A stretch of DNA of 64,000 nucleotides from CAYUVH01 sp964448135 (GTDB lineage Bacteria; Verrucomicrobiota; Verrucomicrobiia; Limisphaerales; UBA8199). The notes beneath the pieces are model-generated. The model searched no databases and was not told the DNA's origin. It worked only from the letters and a program-made list of their open reading frames with translations. Below are positions 25,494-34,366 of the stretch, piece by piece (positions within the stretch are counted from its first letter, which is position 1; each line of letters opens with the position of its first letter). Made by a program: the position numbers and the translations under genes. The DNA lies in NCBI GenBank assembly GCA_964448135.1, contig CAYUVH010000007.1:248001-312000 (forward strand), in the 5' to 3' direction.

Positions 25494-26741
25494 ATGGGCG
25501 TAAGTGAAGCGGGCTCTCAACTGATCCGTAAACCAGGCAGAAAGGCACTCGGTGATGTCCTGAGCCGCAAGCTCTGGTTTTTGGATGCCGCCGCCCTCAC
25601 CGCCCGCGCCCGCGCCCGCACTGGCATTCATGACTTCGACGACCCGGCCGTCGAACCTGCGCTCTCCACTTTGACGCAAAGCCTGGAAGGCCAGGCAAAT
25701 CTCCATCCCATCGGACGCTTCTTGATGCGGATGCACCTCCAGGGCCTGCTCGAAACCCGCTTGCGCCTCGCCGATGCCTGGCGCAAAACCGGCGCTGAAC
25801 TCGACCAGGTTCCCCTGCGCGCACCCGTCTTCATCGTCGGCATGCCCCGCAGTGGTTCAACCTTTCTGCACGAATTACTCGCCGCGGATCCCGCGAGCCG
25901 TTCGCCGCGGGTCTGGGAAGTCATGTATCCCCTGCCTGCGCCGGAGCCCGGCCGGAAAAAGGATTTTCGGGTCACCAAGGCCGCCACCAGTCTCTGGTGG
26001 TTCCGGCGGCTGGCGCCCGAAGCGGACTCCGTGTATCCCATGCGCGCGGAAACGCCTCACGAGTGCGCGGCCATCCAGAGCTATACGCTGCTCTCGGAGG
26101 AATTTATCTCCACGTGTCGTATTCCCGCCTACGAATCATTTCTGCACGCTGCCGACCTGCGGCCGGTTTATCGCTGGCAACGGCGTTTCCTCCAGCATCT
26201 CCAATCGCGCAGCCCGGAACGGCGTTGGATGCTGAAGTCCCCCGATCACATCAACGCGCTGCCGTCGTTGTTTTCCGCGTTCCCGGATGCCTACGTCATC
26301 CAGACCCATCGCAATCCCCTCGACGTGATTAAATCCTCCAGCCATCTCACCGAGGTGCTGAGCGGATTGTTCACCCGCCCCAGTCAGCGCGGTGAACTGG
26401 GACCGCACGAAGCCAAAGTCCTGGCCGCCCGCATGGAGCGCATCATCAAGTTCCGCGATGACCATCCGGGACTCGCCAGCCGGTTCATTGACGTCAACTA
26501 TTCCGAGTTGGTCGCCGATCCGATTGCGATGGTCCGCCGGATCTACAAACAAATTGACGCCGATCTCCCGGAATCCACCGCCGCCAGAATCCAGCACCTC
26601 GCGTCTCATCGTTCCCGCTATCGCCGCCCCCGGGCCGTGCCCGCGCTGGCCGAACTCGGCTTGAATTTCGAAACCGAGGCCCGCCGCTTCGACCACTACT
26701 GTTCCCGCTTCGGCGTCCCCTGCCGCCAACCCGGCGCCTGA
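25494..26741 (+). CDS. Sulfotransferase family protein
   Basis: Transfers a sulfuryl group from PAPS to an acceptor. The 415-residue protein has the 5'-phosphosulfate loop PRSGST (118-123) in PVFIVGMPRSGSTFLHELLA, and the later 3'-phosphate motif in RRWMLKSPDHINALP and THRNPLDVIKSSS. It belongs to the large bacterial sulfotransferase family used on lipids, glycans or small molecules. The N-terminal 100 residues are helical and lack a signal peptide. It is followed after 4 nt by a flippase-like membrane protein with a TTG start. Acceptor unknown; a lipid is possible given the neighbours. Confidence 0.9.
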   Translation: MGVSEAGSQLIRKPGRKALGDVLSRKLWFLDAAALTARARARTGIHDFDDPAVEPALSTLTQSLEGQANLHPIGRFLMRMHLQGLLETRLRLADAWRKTGAELDQVPLRAPVFIVGMPRSGSTFLHELLAADPASRSPRVWEVMYPLPAPEPGRKKDFRVTKAATSLWWFRRLAPEADSVYPMRAETPHECAAIQSYTLLSEEFISTCRIPAYESFLHAADLRPVYRWQRRFLQHLQSRSPERRWMLKSPDHINALPSLFSAFPDAYVIQTHRNPLDVIKSSSHLTEVLSGLFTRPSQRGELGPHEAKVLAARMERIIKFRDDHPGLASRFIDVNYSELVADPIAMVRRIYKQIDADLPESTAARIQHLASHRSRYRRPRAVPALAELGLNFETEARRFDHYCSRFGVPCRQPGA

Positions 26742-26745
26742 GCCA

Positions 26746-27738
26746 TTGAAACGCGTCAGCGTCTTTCTTCTTTTCCTCGGCCTGCTTTTCCTTGGCGGCC
26801 TGGTCTGGAAAATTGGCCTCCCCGAACTCGGCCGCGAACTTGGCGTCCTCGGCTGGGGACTCATTCCGATTATCCTCTGTGAAGGTCTGGCCGATTTCCT
26901 CCACACCGTGGCCTGGCGTCATTGCCTCACCAAGCCTTATTGTGATTTGTCTCTCCTCCGCCTCTTTCGCATCCGCATGGCCGGCTTCGCCATCAATTAC
27001 CTCACACCCACGGCCTCGGTCGGGGGCGAAGTCGCCAAAGCCGTGCTGCTGGCTTCTTCCCATCGCGGACCCGAAGCGGTGAGCGGCGTGCTCATCGGCA
27101 AATTCTGCTTCGCCTTCGCGCATCTCCTCTTCGTTGTCGTCGGCTCCATCCTGTTGCTCGGCCACCTCAGCCTGCCGGCGGGCCTGTGGGGCGCCATGTT
27201 CTTCAGCAGCGCACTCGTGTCCATCGGCATGATCGGTTTCCTGCTGGTGCAAAAGAAAGGCAAGCTCGGCGCCATTGTCCGCTGGCTGGCGGCCCGAAAC
27301 ATCGGGGGCAAATTTTCCCACACCGCCGCCCGGCACATCAGCGCTGTGGACGACGCCCTCAAACTTTTTTACCGCGAGCGCCCCCATCAACTCGCTTATG
27401 CCCTCGCCTGGCACTGCGTCGCCTATTCGCTCACGATCGTGCAAACCTGGATATTCTTCCGCCTGGTCGGCCAGGATGCCTCGCTCGTCATGGCCGCCAC
27501 CGCGGCGCTGCTCGGTCTCTGGTTCGACCTCCTCACCTTCGCTGTACCGCTCAATCTCGGTTCCCTCGAGGGCACCCGCATCGTCACCCTCAAAGCCCTC
27601 GGCTGCACCGCCCTCCTGGGCCTCACCTACGGCTTCGCCATTCGCTTCGCCCAGCTCTTCTGGGCAGTCTTCGGCCTCTTCGCTTACTGGGGTTTGACCG
27701 CCGAGTCCAAGCCCGCCTTGCAATCCCCTCCAAAGTAA
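26746..27738 (+). CDS. Flippase-like/LPG-synthase-type membrane protein (UPF0104)
   Basis: A 330-residue polytopic membrane protein of the lysylphosphatidylglycerol synthase transmembrane/AglD family. It has about eight hydrophobic segments and the family stretch NYLTPTASVGGEVAKAVLL (about 84-102), with the polar pair in FDLLTFAVPLNLGSLEGTR (about 262-280). There is no soluble aminoacyltransferase domain, so a lipid flipping or glycolipid-linked role is more likely than lysinylation. Translation starts at TTG 26746, 4 nt after the sulfotransferase stop; the spacing argues for one operon. Confidence 0.8.
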   Translation: MKRVSVFLLFLGLLFLGGLVWKIGLPELGRELGVLGWGLIPIILCEGLADFLHTVAWRHCLTKPYCDLSLLRLFRIRMAGFAINYLTPTASVGGEVAKAVLLASSHRGPEAVSGVLIGKFCFAFAHLLFVVVGSILLLGHLSLPAGLWGAMFFSSALVSIGMIGFLLVQKKGKLGAIVRWLAARNIGGKFSHTAARHISAVDDALKLFYRERPHQLAYALAWHCVAYSLTIVQTWIFFRLVGQDASLVMAATAALLGLWFDLLTFAVPLNLGSLEGTRIVTLKALGCTALLGLTYGFAIRFAQLFWAVFGLFAYWGLTAESKPALQSPPK

Positions 27739-27838
27739 GCACACTATCGCACGAGTCATCGCGTCCAGACCCACCAGACGCTCACTCGACAGAACGACCG
27801 GGCCGTTCGCGCGGGCTCAAGGAAACAACACGAGCAAA

Positions 27839-29725
27839 ATGCCGAAATCGGAATCAAAAGAAACTGGCGCGTCCAAATCATCGCCAACCTCTTCCAAGGA
27901 CCCTGCCGCCCCCGTCCTGTCCCCCAACGGCACCAGCCGCCTCATCCTCGGCCTCGTCAAACCTTACCGTGGCTGGCTCACCATCGTGTTCATCGCGATG
28001 ATCGTCGAAACCGCCATGAGCCTCGCGGCGCCGTGGCCCCTCAAGGTGGTGATCGACAACGTGGTCGGAAACCACAAGCTGCCCGAATGGCTGTTGTGGA
28101 TCCACGACCTGCCCTTTGCGAATTCCCGCACCGGCCTGGCGCTCTTTGCCGGCATCAGCATCGTGGTCATCGCCGCCATTGGCGCCGTCGCGAGTTATAT
28201 CGATAATTACTACACGGAAAGCGTCGGCCAATGGGTGGCCAACGACCTTCGCCTCAAGGTTTATCACCATCTCGAACGCCTCTCACTCGCGTACTACGAC
28301 ACGCATCAGACCGGTTCGCTGCTGAGCACCATCAGCGATGACGTGGGCACCATCCAGGACTTCGCCTCCTCCGCGACGCTCACCATCCTGATCGATCTGC
28401 TGACGATCATCGGAATTCTCGGCGTGATGTTCTGGCTGAACTGGGATTTCGCCTTGATCGCGGTTTCGGTCACGCCATTCCTGCTACTGTTCGTGGCCCG
28501 GTTCAAAAAGGCGGTGAAGAAGGCCACGCACGAAGTCCGCAAACGCCAGAGCGACATTGTCGCGGTCGTTCAACAGGGTCTCGAATCGGTCCGCGCCGTC
28601 AAAGCCTTCAATCGCGAGGAACTCGAGGAAGATCGGCTGAGCCAGGCGAGCCGCGCCACGGTTGAAGCCGCGCTCAAGGCGCGCCGGGTGAAATCCCTGC
28701 TCTCGCCGGTGGTGACGGTCACGGTATCCCTTTGCACCGCCTTCGTGTTGTGGCGCGGCGCGGACCTCATCATGGACCACGCCATGACCGTGGGCGCCCT
28801 CACGGTTTTCCTCGCCTATCTCTCCAAATTCTTCAAGCCCGTCCAGGACTTGGCCAAGATGACCAACACCATCGCGCAAACCGCCGTCGGGCTCGAACGC
28901 GTGCGCGCCATCCTGGAGGCCGATACCATTATTCCCCAACGCCCCGACGCCCGCGCGCCCGGAGCTCTGCGCGGCGATATCGTGTTCGAAAAGGTCGCGT
29001 TTGCCTACGACCCGGAAGCCCCCGTCTTGCGCGAGGTGAACTTGAAAATCGCCGCCGGCCAGCGCATCGGCATCGTCGGGCCCACCGGCGGCGGTAAATC
29101 CACCGTCGTCAGCCTTATCCCCCGTTTTTACGATCCGACGGGAGGCGTCGTGCGGGTGGACGGCGTGGACATCCGCGATTACACGCTGGAAGGCCTGCGC
29201 GAGCAGCTTGGTTTCGTATTGCAGGATACTGCGCTGTTCCGGGGCACCATCCGCGAAAACATCGCCTACGGCCGCGCCGGCGCCACCGAGGCTGAAATTC
29301 TTGAAGCCGCCAAACTGGCGAACGCGGACGAGTTTATCTCCCGCATGCCCCACGGTTACGACACGATGGTCGGCGAACGCGGTTCGACCCTTTCCGGCGG
29401 CCAGCGGCAGCGCATCGGCATCGCCCGCGCCCTCGTCCGCAACGCGCCCATTCTCATCCTCGACGAACCCACCGCCGCGCTCGACACCGAATCCGAAAAA
29501 CTGGTAATGGAAGCGTTGGAACGCCTGATGAAAGGCCGCACCGTGATTACCATTGCCCATCGGCTCAGTACCATCCGCGACGCCCACAAAATCGTCGTCC
29601 TCAAAAACGGCCTCGTCGCCGAGGAAGGCACGCATGACGAGCTCGTAAAACGTGGCGGCGTTTACGCCGAACTCCACCGCATCCAAACCCAGCCCGACAA
29701 TGCAAAACCCGCCGGCGCATCCTGA
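27839..29725 (+). CDS. ABC exporter, fused permease/ATPase (MsbA-like)
   Basis: A 628-residue half-transporter that would dimerise. Six transmembrane helices span about 40-330. The nucleotide-binding domain follows with Walker A GPTGGGKST (about 415-423), signature LSGGQRQR, Walker B ILILDEPTAALD and the switch His in TIAHRLSTIRD. The sequence is typical of MsbA/lipid or drug exporters; the lipid context favours a lipid or glycolipid. It starts at ATG 27839 with AAGGAAA 17 nt upstream. A short hairpin with T-run follows the gene at 29807-29832. Confidence 0.9.
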   Translation: MPKSESKETGASKSSPTSSKDPAAPVLSPNGTSRLILGLVKPYRGWLTIVFIAMIVETAMSLAAPWPLKVVIDNVVGNHKLPEWLLWIHDLPFANSRTGLALFAGISIVVIAAIGAVASYIDNYYTESVGQWVANDLRLKVYHHLERLSLAYYDTHQTGSLLSTISDDVGTIQDFASSATLTILIDLLTIIGILGVMFWLNWDFALIAVSVTPFLLLFVARFKKAVKKATHEVRKRQSDIVAVVQQGLESVRAVKAFNREELEEDRLSQASRATVEAALKARRVKSLLSPVVTVTVSLCTAFVLWRGADLIMDHAMTVGALTVFLAYLSKFFKPVQDLAKMTNTIAQTAVGLERVRAILEADTIIPQRPDARAPGALRGDIVFEKVAFAYDPEAPVLREVNLKIAAGQRIGIVGPTGGGKSTVVSLIPRFYDPTGGVVRVDGVDIRDYTLEGLREQLGFVLQDTALFRGTIRENIAYGRAGATEAEILEAAKLANADEFISRMPHGYDTMVGERGSTLSGGQRQRIGIARALVRNAPILILDEPTAALDTESEKLVMEALERLMKGRTVITIAHRLSTIRDAHKIVVLKNGLVAEEGTHDELVKRGGVYAELHRIQTQPDNAKPAGAS

Positions 29726-29745
29726 TCTGCCTCCCCCGCCGGAGC

Positions 29746-29773
29746 GTGGCCGTCCCCGGCCACAGCAACGTCC
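29746..29773. repeat. GC hairpin with TCCC loop plus AGCAACGTCCG flank
   Basis: GTGGCCG and CGGCCAC pair around TCCC, and AGCAACGTCCG follows. The copy at 61325-61351 has GCGGCCG and CGGCCGC around TCC with the same flank: the stem differs by one base pair (T-A versus C-G), so the change is compensatory. Confidence 0.8.
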
Positions 29774-29806
29774 GTCTGCTCGTGCGCGCAGGATAAGGCC
29801 GCTTCT

Positions 29807-29832
29807 ACCGGCTGCGAATACGGCCGGTTTTT
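29807..29832 (+). terminator. Possible intrinsic terminator after the ABC exporter
   Basis: ACCGGC and GCCGGT pair (6 bp) around a 10-nt loop and are followed by TTTT. The stem is short and the T-run modest, so strength is doubtful. A further GCGCCCG-AAAA-CGGGCGC hairpin lies at 29861-29878. Confidence 0.5.
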
Positions 29833-29952
29833 GCGCGCGTCCCCGCTTCGGCACATTGCTGCGCCCGAAAACGGGCGCGCTCCGCCAAGGCAATTATCGT
29901 CACCTGCTCTTTCAAGATTTGATCCACCCGTGTATCCTCCTCCAAAATTGAT

Positions 29953-30984
29953 ATGCCCTCCCGCTCGATAATCATCCTCCCCGACGACTCCGCTGAGCCG
30001 ATTCTTGAAGTCATCGCCGCCGCCAAAAGCAGCCTGCGCGTGAAAATGTTCGTCTTCTCCGACCCCGACTTGCTGAAAGCGGTCGTGGAGGCGCATAAAC
30101 GCGGGGTCAAAGTTCGCGTCATGCTCAATCCCGCCCGCCGCAACGGCGAGGATGACAATCGCGCCACCCGCGCCACCCTGAAAAAAGCCGGCATCGCGGT
30201 CAACGACAGTAATCCCGCCTTCGGCCTCACGCACGAAAAATCCATGGTCGTGGACGAGGCGACCGCCTTTGTAAAATCGTTGAATTGGGCCACCGAAAAC
30301 CTGACCTCGACGCGCGATTACGCCGTGGTGACCGACCATGCCCATGAAGTCGCGGAAGTGATCCGCTGCTTCGAAGCCGACTGGCATCGCAAGGCTTTCA
30401 AGCCCGAGGCGGATTCCAACCTGATCTGGTGCAGCGGCGGGGGCCGTGAACGTGTCGCCCATTTCATCGACGAGGCCAAGCACACGCTCTTCGTCCAAAA
30501 CGAACGCTACCAGGACAGCGTGATCATCGAGCGCCTCGTCCGCGCCCGGGAACGCGGCGTCAAGATCCACGTCATGGCCCGCCCGCCCCACACCCTCAAG
30601 ATGGACAAGCTCATCGAAGGCGTCGGCGGCCTGCGCATCATGGATGACGTGGGCATCAAGATTCACAAACTCAAGAAGCTCAAGCTGCACGGCAAAATGC
30701 TCCTGGCCGACAAATCCCGCGCCATCGTCGGCTCCATCAATCTCGCCCCCGGCAGTTTCGACGACCGCCGCGAACTGGCCATCGAGGTCCACGACGACGA
30801 TCTCATCGAGCGCCTCTGCAAAATCGCGCATCACGACTGGAAGCATTCTCATCCGCTCGATCTTACCGACGACGGTCTGCTCGCCGACTTGGACAAGCGC
30901 AAGGAAGCGAAGGAGGGTGCCGAAAAATTGGTGCTCTCGACCAAAGGCGGCAAATCCAAATCCAAATCCAAAAAGTCCAAATGA
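29953..30984 (+). CDS. Phospholipase D superfamily protein (two HKD motifs)
   Basis: A 343-residue protein with both catalytic HxKx4D motifs: His94-Lys96-Asp101 and His246-Lys248-Asp253, each followed by the small-residue/Asn stretch (SLNW; GSINL). This layout belongs to cardiolipin-synthase-like and related PLD enzymes. It lacks the N-terminal transmembrane helices of ClsA, so a soluble or peripheral enzyme is expected, like ClsB/YbhO types. The C-terminus is a Lys/Ser-rich tail (GGKSKSKSKKSK). It is in the same direction as the lipid block; phosphatidyl transfer or hydrolysis are both possible. Confidence 0.85.
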   Translation: MPSRSIIILPDDSAEPILEVIAAAKSSLRVKMFVFSDPDLLKAVVEAHKRGVKVRVMLNPARRNGEDDNRATRATLKKAGIAVNDSNPAFGLTHEKSMVVDEATAFVKSLNWATENLTSTRDYAVVTDHAHEVAEVIRCFEADWHRKAFKPEADSNLIWCSGGGRERVAHFIDEAKHTLFVQNERYQDSVIIERLVRARERGVKIHVMARPPHTLKMDKLIEGVGGLRIMDDVGIKIHKLKKLKLHGKMLLADKSRAIVGSINLAPGSFDDRRELAIEVHDDDLIERLCKIAHHDWKHSHPLDLTDDGLLADLDKRKEAKEGAEKLVLSTKGGKSKSKSKKSK

Positions 30985-31006
30985 CGAATACCACGCCTCC
31001 CCGTAG

Positions 31007-31048
31007 CGCAGGCGTCCTCGCCTGCGGGTTCACCGGGCGTCCCGCCCG
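31007..31048. repeat. Two tandem GC hairpins with TCCT and TCC loops
   Basis: CGCAGGCG-TCCT-CGCCTGCG (31007-31026) and CGGGCG-TCC-CGCCCG (31034-31048) lie between the PLD gene and the lipoprotein gene. Each stem is perfect, the stems differ from each other, and both loops begin TCC. Confidence 0.85.
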
Positions 31049-31091
31049 ATGTTCAGGGCGACGTCACGATTAGCACCCTTCACGCCTTCCC

Positions 31092-32534
31092 GTGCCTCGA
31101 GAAATAACATCCTCCGCGCCGGTTGGTGGGCTTCGTGGCCTGGTCATTCTTCTCGCTCTCCTCGCCTTTGCCCTCGTCATCACCGGCTGTTCCGTCGTGC
31201 GTGGCACCTCGAACCAGACCCGCGCTTTGGTTCAAACCGTGGAAAAGACGATGGGCGCCAAACCGCAAACCAACATGCTCACGGTGCTGCAAAGCGAGGT
31301 CATGCGGGAAGCGGACAGCTACGCGACCATGGTCGCCCAGGCCTGCGACGATATGGCCGCAACCAACCAGACGGTGGAGGCGGACATGTTCGCGCTTCGC
31401 TGGAAACTGGAACAGGCCACTGCGGCCTACATCAACGCCACCGAAGATAATCCCGCCGTTGGCATCGTGGACATGCTGGTCCTTTCCACCCTCTCGCATT
31501 CGGTGCTCGAAAGCCCCTGGGTTACGAATCGCTTTGGCGAAAGCGTCATACCGCTCCTCGAAGTCCATCGGAAATTGGAAAAAACCTGCTGGCTGGTTGC
31601 GGAGCAAGTGTTGACGCCGACGCAGCAGGAGGATCTGCGGATGCTCATTGATGAGTGGATCGCCAAAAACCCAAACCAGCGATATGTGGCCGCCCTGCGC
31701 TTCCGGGATTTCATCGGCTTGCTGGGCAAGAAACAGTCCGAGGTACAGATCGCCCGTTCCAGCAGCCTTTTTTCGATGCTCTCGCTGGATCCGCTCGCCG
31801 GTTTGGACCCTGCGGTTCGGGCCATCGAGCAGACCCGCTACCTCGCCGAGCGCATGGCCTACTACCTGCAGCGCATGCCCACGCTTATTGCCTGGCAGAC
31901 CGAATTGCTTACCTACCAGATCGCCGAGCAACCCGCCCCCCGCCAGCTCATCGCTGACGCCAACCGCCTCAGCAAGGCCGCCGATGCTTTTTCCAAGACC
32001 GCCGAGGAATTGCCCAAACTCATCAACGACCAGCGCGAGGCCGCCATCAACCAGATATTTGCCGAGCTCGCGAAGGAACGCACCAACATCCTCAACTCGC
32101 TTAGTTCCGAGGAAGGCAAGGTTCGCGACCTGCTCGCGCAAACCCGCAGCACTCTCGAGGCCGGCGCCCAGATGGCCACGTCCGTGGACGGCGCGATCAA
32201 ATCCCTCGACGCCTTCGTCCGCTACGTCTCCCCGCCCGATACCAATCCTCCTCCCGTCACCGTGGACACCAACAGCCATCCGTTCAATGTCCTCGACTAC
32301 GGCACCGCCGCCGACCACGTCGCCGGCATGGCCAAAGACCTGAACACTCTTCTCACATCCGCCGACCAGAATGCCGCGCGTGTCGCGCAAATCGGCAAAC
32401 AAGCCACCGACAACGCCGAACGCCTCCTCCATCGCGCCTTCTGGCTCGGCCTCATCCTCATCGTCATCGCCCTCGGCGGAGCCTTCCTCCTCGCCATCGT
32501 CTACCGCCGCCTCACCACCCGGCCACCGCGTTAA
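31092..32534 (+). CDS. Putative lipoprotein with long helical domain and C-terminal membrane helix
   Basis: No family recognised. From GTG 31092 the 480-residue protein has a hydrophobic N-terminus (about 13-32) ending in the lipobox-like ITGC (Cys33), then about 400 residues that are largely alpha-helical, with coiled-coil character around 290-365. The last transmembrane helix is at about 448-470 (LIVIALGGAFLLAIVYRR). This would put the helical part in the periplasm with both ends in the membrane if Cys33 is not processed. It precedes an OprP-like porin by 86 nt and may be cotranscribed. A role in envelope organisation is a guess. Confidence 0.65.
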   Translation: MPREITSSAPVGGLRGLVILLALLAFALVITGCSVVRGTSNQTRALVQTVEKTMGAKPQTNMLTVLQSEVMREADSYATMVAQACDDMAATNQTVEADMFALRWKLEQATAAYINATEDNPAVGIVDMLVLSTLSHSVLESPWVTNRFGESVIPLLEVHRKLEKTCWLVAEQVLTPTQQEDLRMLIDEWIAKNPNQRYVAALRFRDFIGLLGKKQSEVQIARSSSLFSMLSLDPLAGLDPAVRAIEQTRYLAERMAYYLQRMPTLIAWQTELLTYQIAEQPAPRQLIADANRLSKAADAFSKTAEELPKLINDQREAAINQIFAELAKERTNILNSLSSEEGKVRDLLAQTRSTLEAGAQMATSVDGAIKSLDAFVRYVSPPDTNPPPVTVDTNSHPFNVLDYGTAADHVAGMAKDLNTLLTSADQNAARVAQIGKQATDNAERLLHRAFWLGLILIVIALGGAFLLAIVYRRLTTRPPR

Positions 32535-32618
32535 CTTCACCGAATTAGATTGCGGATTTCCGGCAGGATTGGAAATCTCCCAACTCAACCCTGCGCAGGG
32601 CGAGCCTCGTTTCATGTC

Positions 32619-32650
32619 ATTTGAAATCTGAAATTTCAAATTTCAAATCC
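32619..32650. repeat. AT-rich dispersed repeat (family F)
   Basis: GAAATTTCAAATTTCAAAT lies across the start of the porin gene, so the annotated TTG start is inside it. A related piece (AAATTTCAAATTTGAAATTA) lies inside the acyltransferase-like gene at 57365-57384. Short inverted AAATTT units make both self-complementary. Confidence 0.6.
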
Positions 32651-34108
32651 TTAGGGCCGCGACTCATCCTCGGCCTCGCGCTAATCCTTTCCACTGCTTT
32701 TTCCTGCTGGTCCGCCCGCGCCGCCGAAGTCGTCACGGCCACCAATGCTCCGGGCGCCCAACCACCTCCTAATCCCGGGCGCCTTAAGCAGGAAGTCCGC
32801 GTCGTCGTCCAAACCAACGTCCCGCTCTCCACCCTCACCAACGCGGCCGCCGGCGAAAAATCCACACAACTCAAAGTAACCTGGGCCGGCTGGGACGGCC
32901 TCCACACCGAGATATCGCAAAAGACTCCCATCGGCGACCCGCTCGCCGATTTGCGCCACCGGCTCCACGGCACCAACGTGGATCGCGTTTTTCACCTCGA
33001 GGAACTCAAGCTCAGTGGCAAAATCGGCATGAAAGTCGCCGTCGACGCCGCCGGGTTTCTGACCAGCAGTCAACTCACCGGATTTAACGACGGCATCGAA
33101 CTCCGCCGTCTTCGCCTCTACGCCAAAGGGGATTGCCTGCTGTTGATCCCCTTCGCCTACGAACTGGAAATTGGCTACGTGCCTAATTCCTTCTACATCG
33201 AGAACAGCTATCTGCTGTTTCCCAATCTCGGGATTTTCGGCGACTTGAAAATGGGTCAGTTCCAGACGCCCATGAGTCTTGAAGGCGTGACCAGCAGCCG
33301 CGATCTCACTTTCATGGAGCCCGCCGCGCCCATCCAGGCCCTGGCGCCCGGTGTGGACGCCGGCATGCAACTCAACCGCGTCATTTTCAACCAGCGCATG
33401 ACCTGGGCCTTCGGTCTGTTCGCCCCCGGCGTCGGCCAGGACTACGGCGATGCCTCGCAGGACTTCGCGCGCGCCATCATGCGCTTCACCGGCCTGCCCA
33501 TGTATCACGTCAACCCCGACGATCCCTACGATCAGCACGTTTTCCATCTCGGCCTGAGCGGAAACATCCTCTACTCCGGAAACAGCACGGTGCACTACCA
33601 ATCGCGCCCCGAAAGCCATATCGCGCCGTACGTGGTGAACACCGAGGATATCGCCGCCGACAGTGCCGTCGTCGCCGACGCGGAAATCGCCTGGGTGGAC
33701 GGCCCCTTCTCGGTGCAGGGCGAGTTCCTGCACTCCTGGGTGCGCGAATCCAATCTTGGCCAGCTGGACTTCAACGGCTTCTACGCCTCCGCCAGCTACT
33801 TTCTCACCGGCGAAACCCGCCCTTACCGCCGCGAAACCGGCGACTTCGGCCGGGTCATTCCCAAAAAGAATTTCGACTGGGGCCACGGCGGCTGGGGCGC
33901 TTGGGAAGTCGCCGCCCGCCTCTCCTACGTGGACCTCAACAGCGAAAACATCAACGGCGGCCGCCTCGGCATGCTCATGACCGGCATAAACTGGTACATG
34001 CACCCTCACGTCAAATGGCGCCTCAACATCGGCTGTGGCCGCGTCAGCAGCCACAACCCCGACGGCAACATCTTCCTCGCCGAAACCCGCTTCGAATTCG
34101 ATTTCTAA
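32621..34108 (+). CDS. OprP/OprO-like outer-membrane porin
   Basis: A 495-residue predicted beta-barrel of the phosphate-selective porin O/P type. A signal peptide (about 13-35, ending ARAAE) is followed by a Pro/Ala-rich linker and then strands typical of this family: LKLSGKIGMKVAVDAAGF, YELEIGYVPNSFYIENSYL, FGDLKMGQFQTPMSLEG. The C-terminus ends in ETRFEFDF with a terminal Phe, as in porins. The only start in frame is TTG 32621, which lies inside a dispersed AT-rich repeat, so the N-terminal dozen residues (MKSEISNFKSLG) may not be authentic. Substrate unknown. Confidence 0.82.
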   Translation: MKSEISNFKSLGPRLILGLALILSTAFSCWSARAAEVVTATNAPGAQPPPNPGRLKQEVRVVVQTNVPLSTLTNAAAGEKSTQLKVTWAGWDGLHTEISQKTPIGDPLADLRHRLHGTNVDRVFHLEELKLSGKIGMKVAVDAAGFLTSSQLTGFNDGIELRRLRLYAKGDCLLLIPFAYELEIGYVPNSFYIENSYLLFPNLGIFGDLKMGQFQTPMSLEGVTSSRDLTFMEPAAPIQALAPGVDAGMQLNRVIFNQRMTWAFGLFAPGVGQDYGDASQDFARAIMRFTGLPMYHVNPDDPYDQHVFHLGLSGNILYSGNSTVHYQSRPESHIAPYVVNTEDIAADSAVVADAEIAWVDGPFSVQGEFLHSWVRESNLGQLDFNGFYASASYFLTGETRPYRRETGDFGRVIPKKNFDWGHGGWGAWEVAARLSYVDLNSENINGGRLGMLMTGINWYMHPHVKWRLNIGCGRVSSHNPDGNIFLAETRFEFDF

Positions 34109-34191
34109 ACCACCACACCCGCCATTTTTCCCAGAGTCAATTCGGTCAACCTGGTCAATCCTCTCAGCCCGCTCAAGCGCGCGCCCCGCGA

Positions 34192-34226
34192 TCTTTTAAC
34201 CTTTTAACCTTTTAACGCTTTAACAT
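34192..34226 (+). repeat. TTTTAACC tandem repeat (family C)
   Basis: CTTTTAACCTTTTAACC units are repeated three to four times in the 258-nt spacer between the porin and RND genes. A second array is at 59910-59945. The rest of the spacer (34109-34366) is C/T-rich with CAATTCGGTCAACCTGGTCAA type sequence; no gene or promoter was recognised. Confidence 0.75.
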
Positions 34227-34366
34227 TTCACATTTTCCTTTCCGGGATCGTCTGACCCGTTTGAATTCCACCCTCCCCGGCTTCGTCTATTCCTCGCGGG
34301 CGGTTTACAAACCGATGTTGTTCATGGTATTTAACAAGTTACGATGGTGAACTTGTCTTCGCGCCC

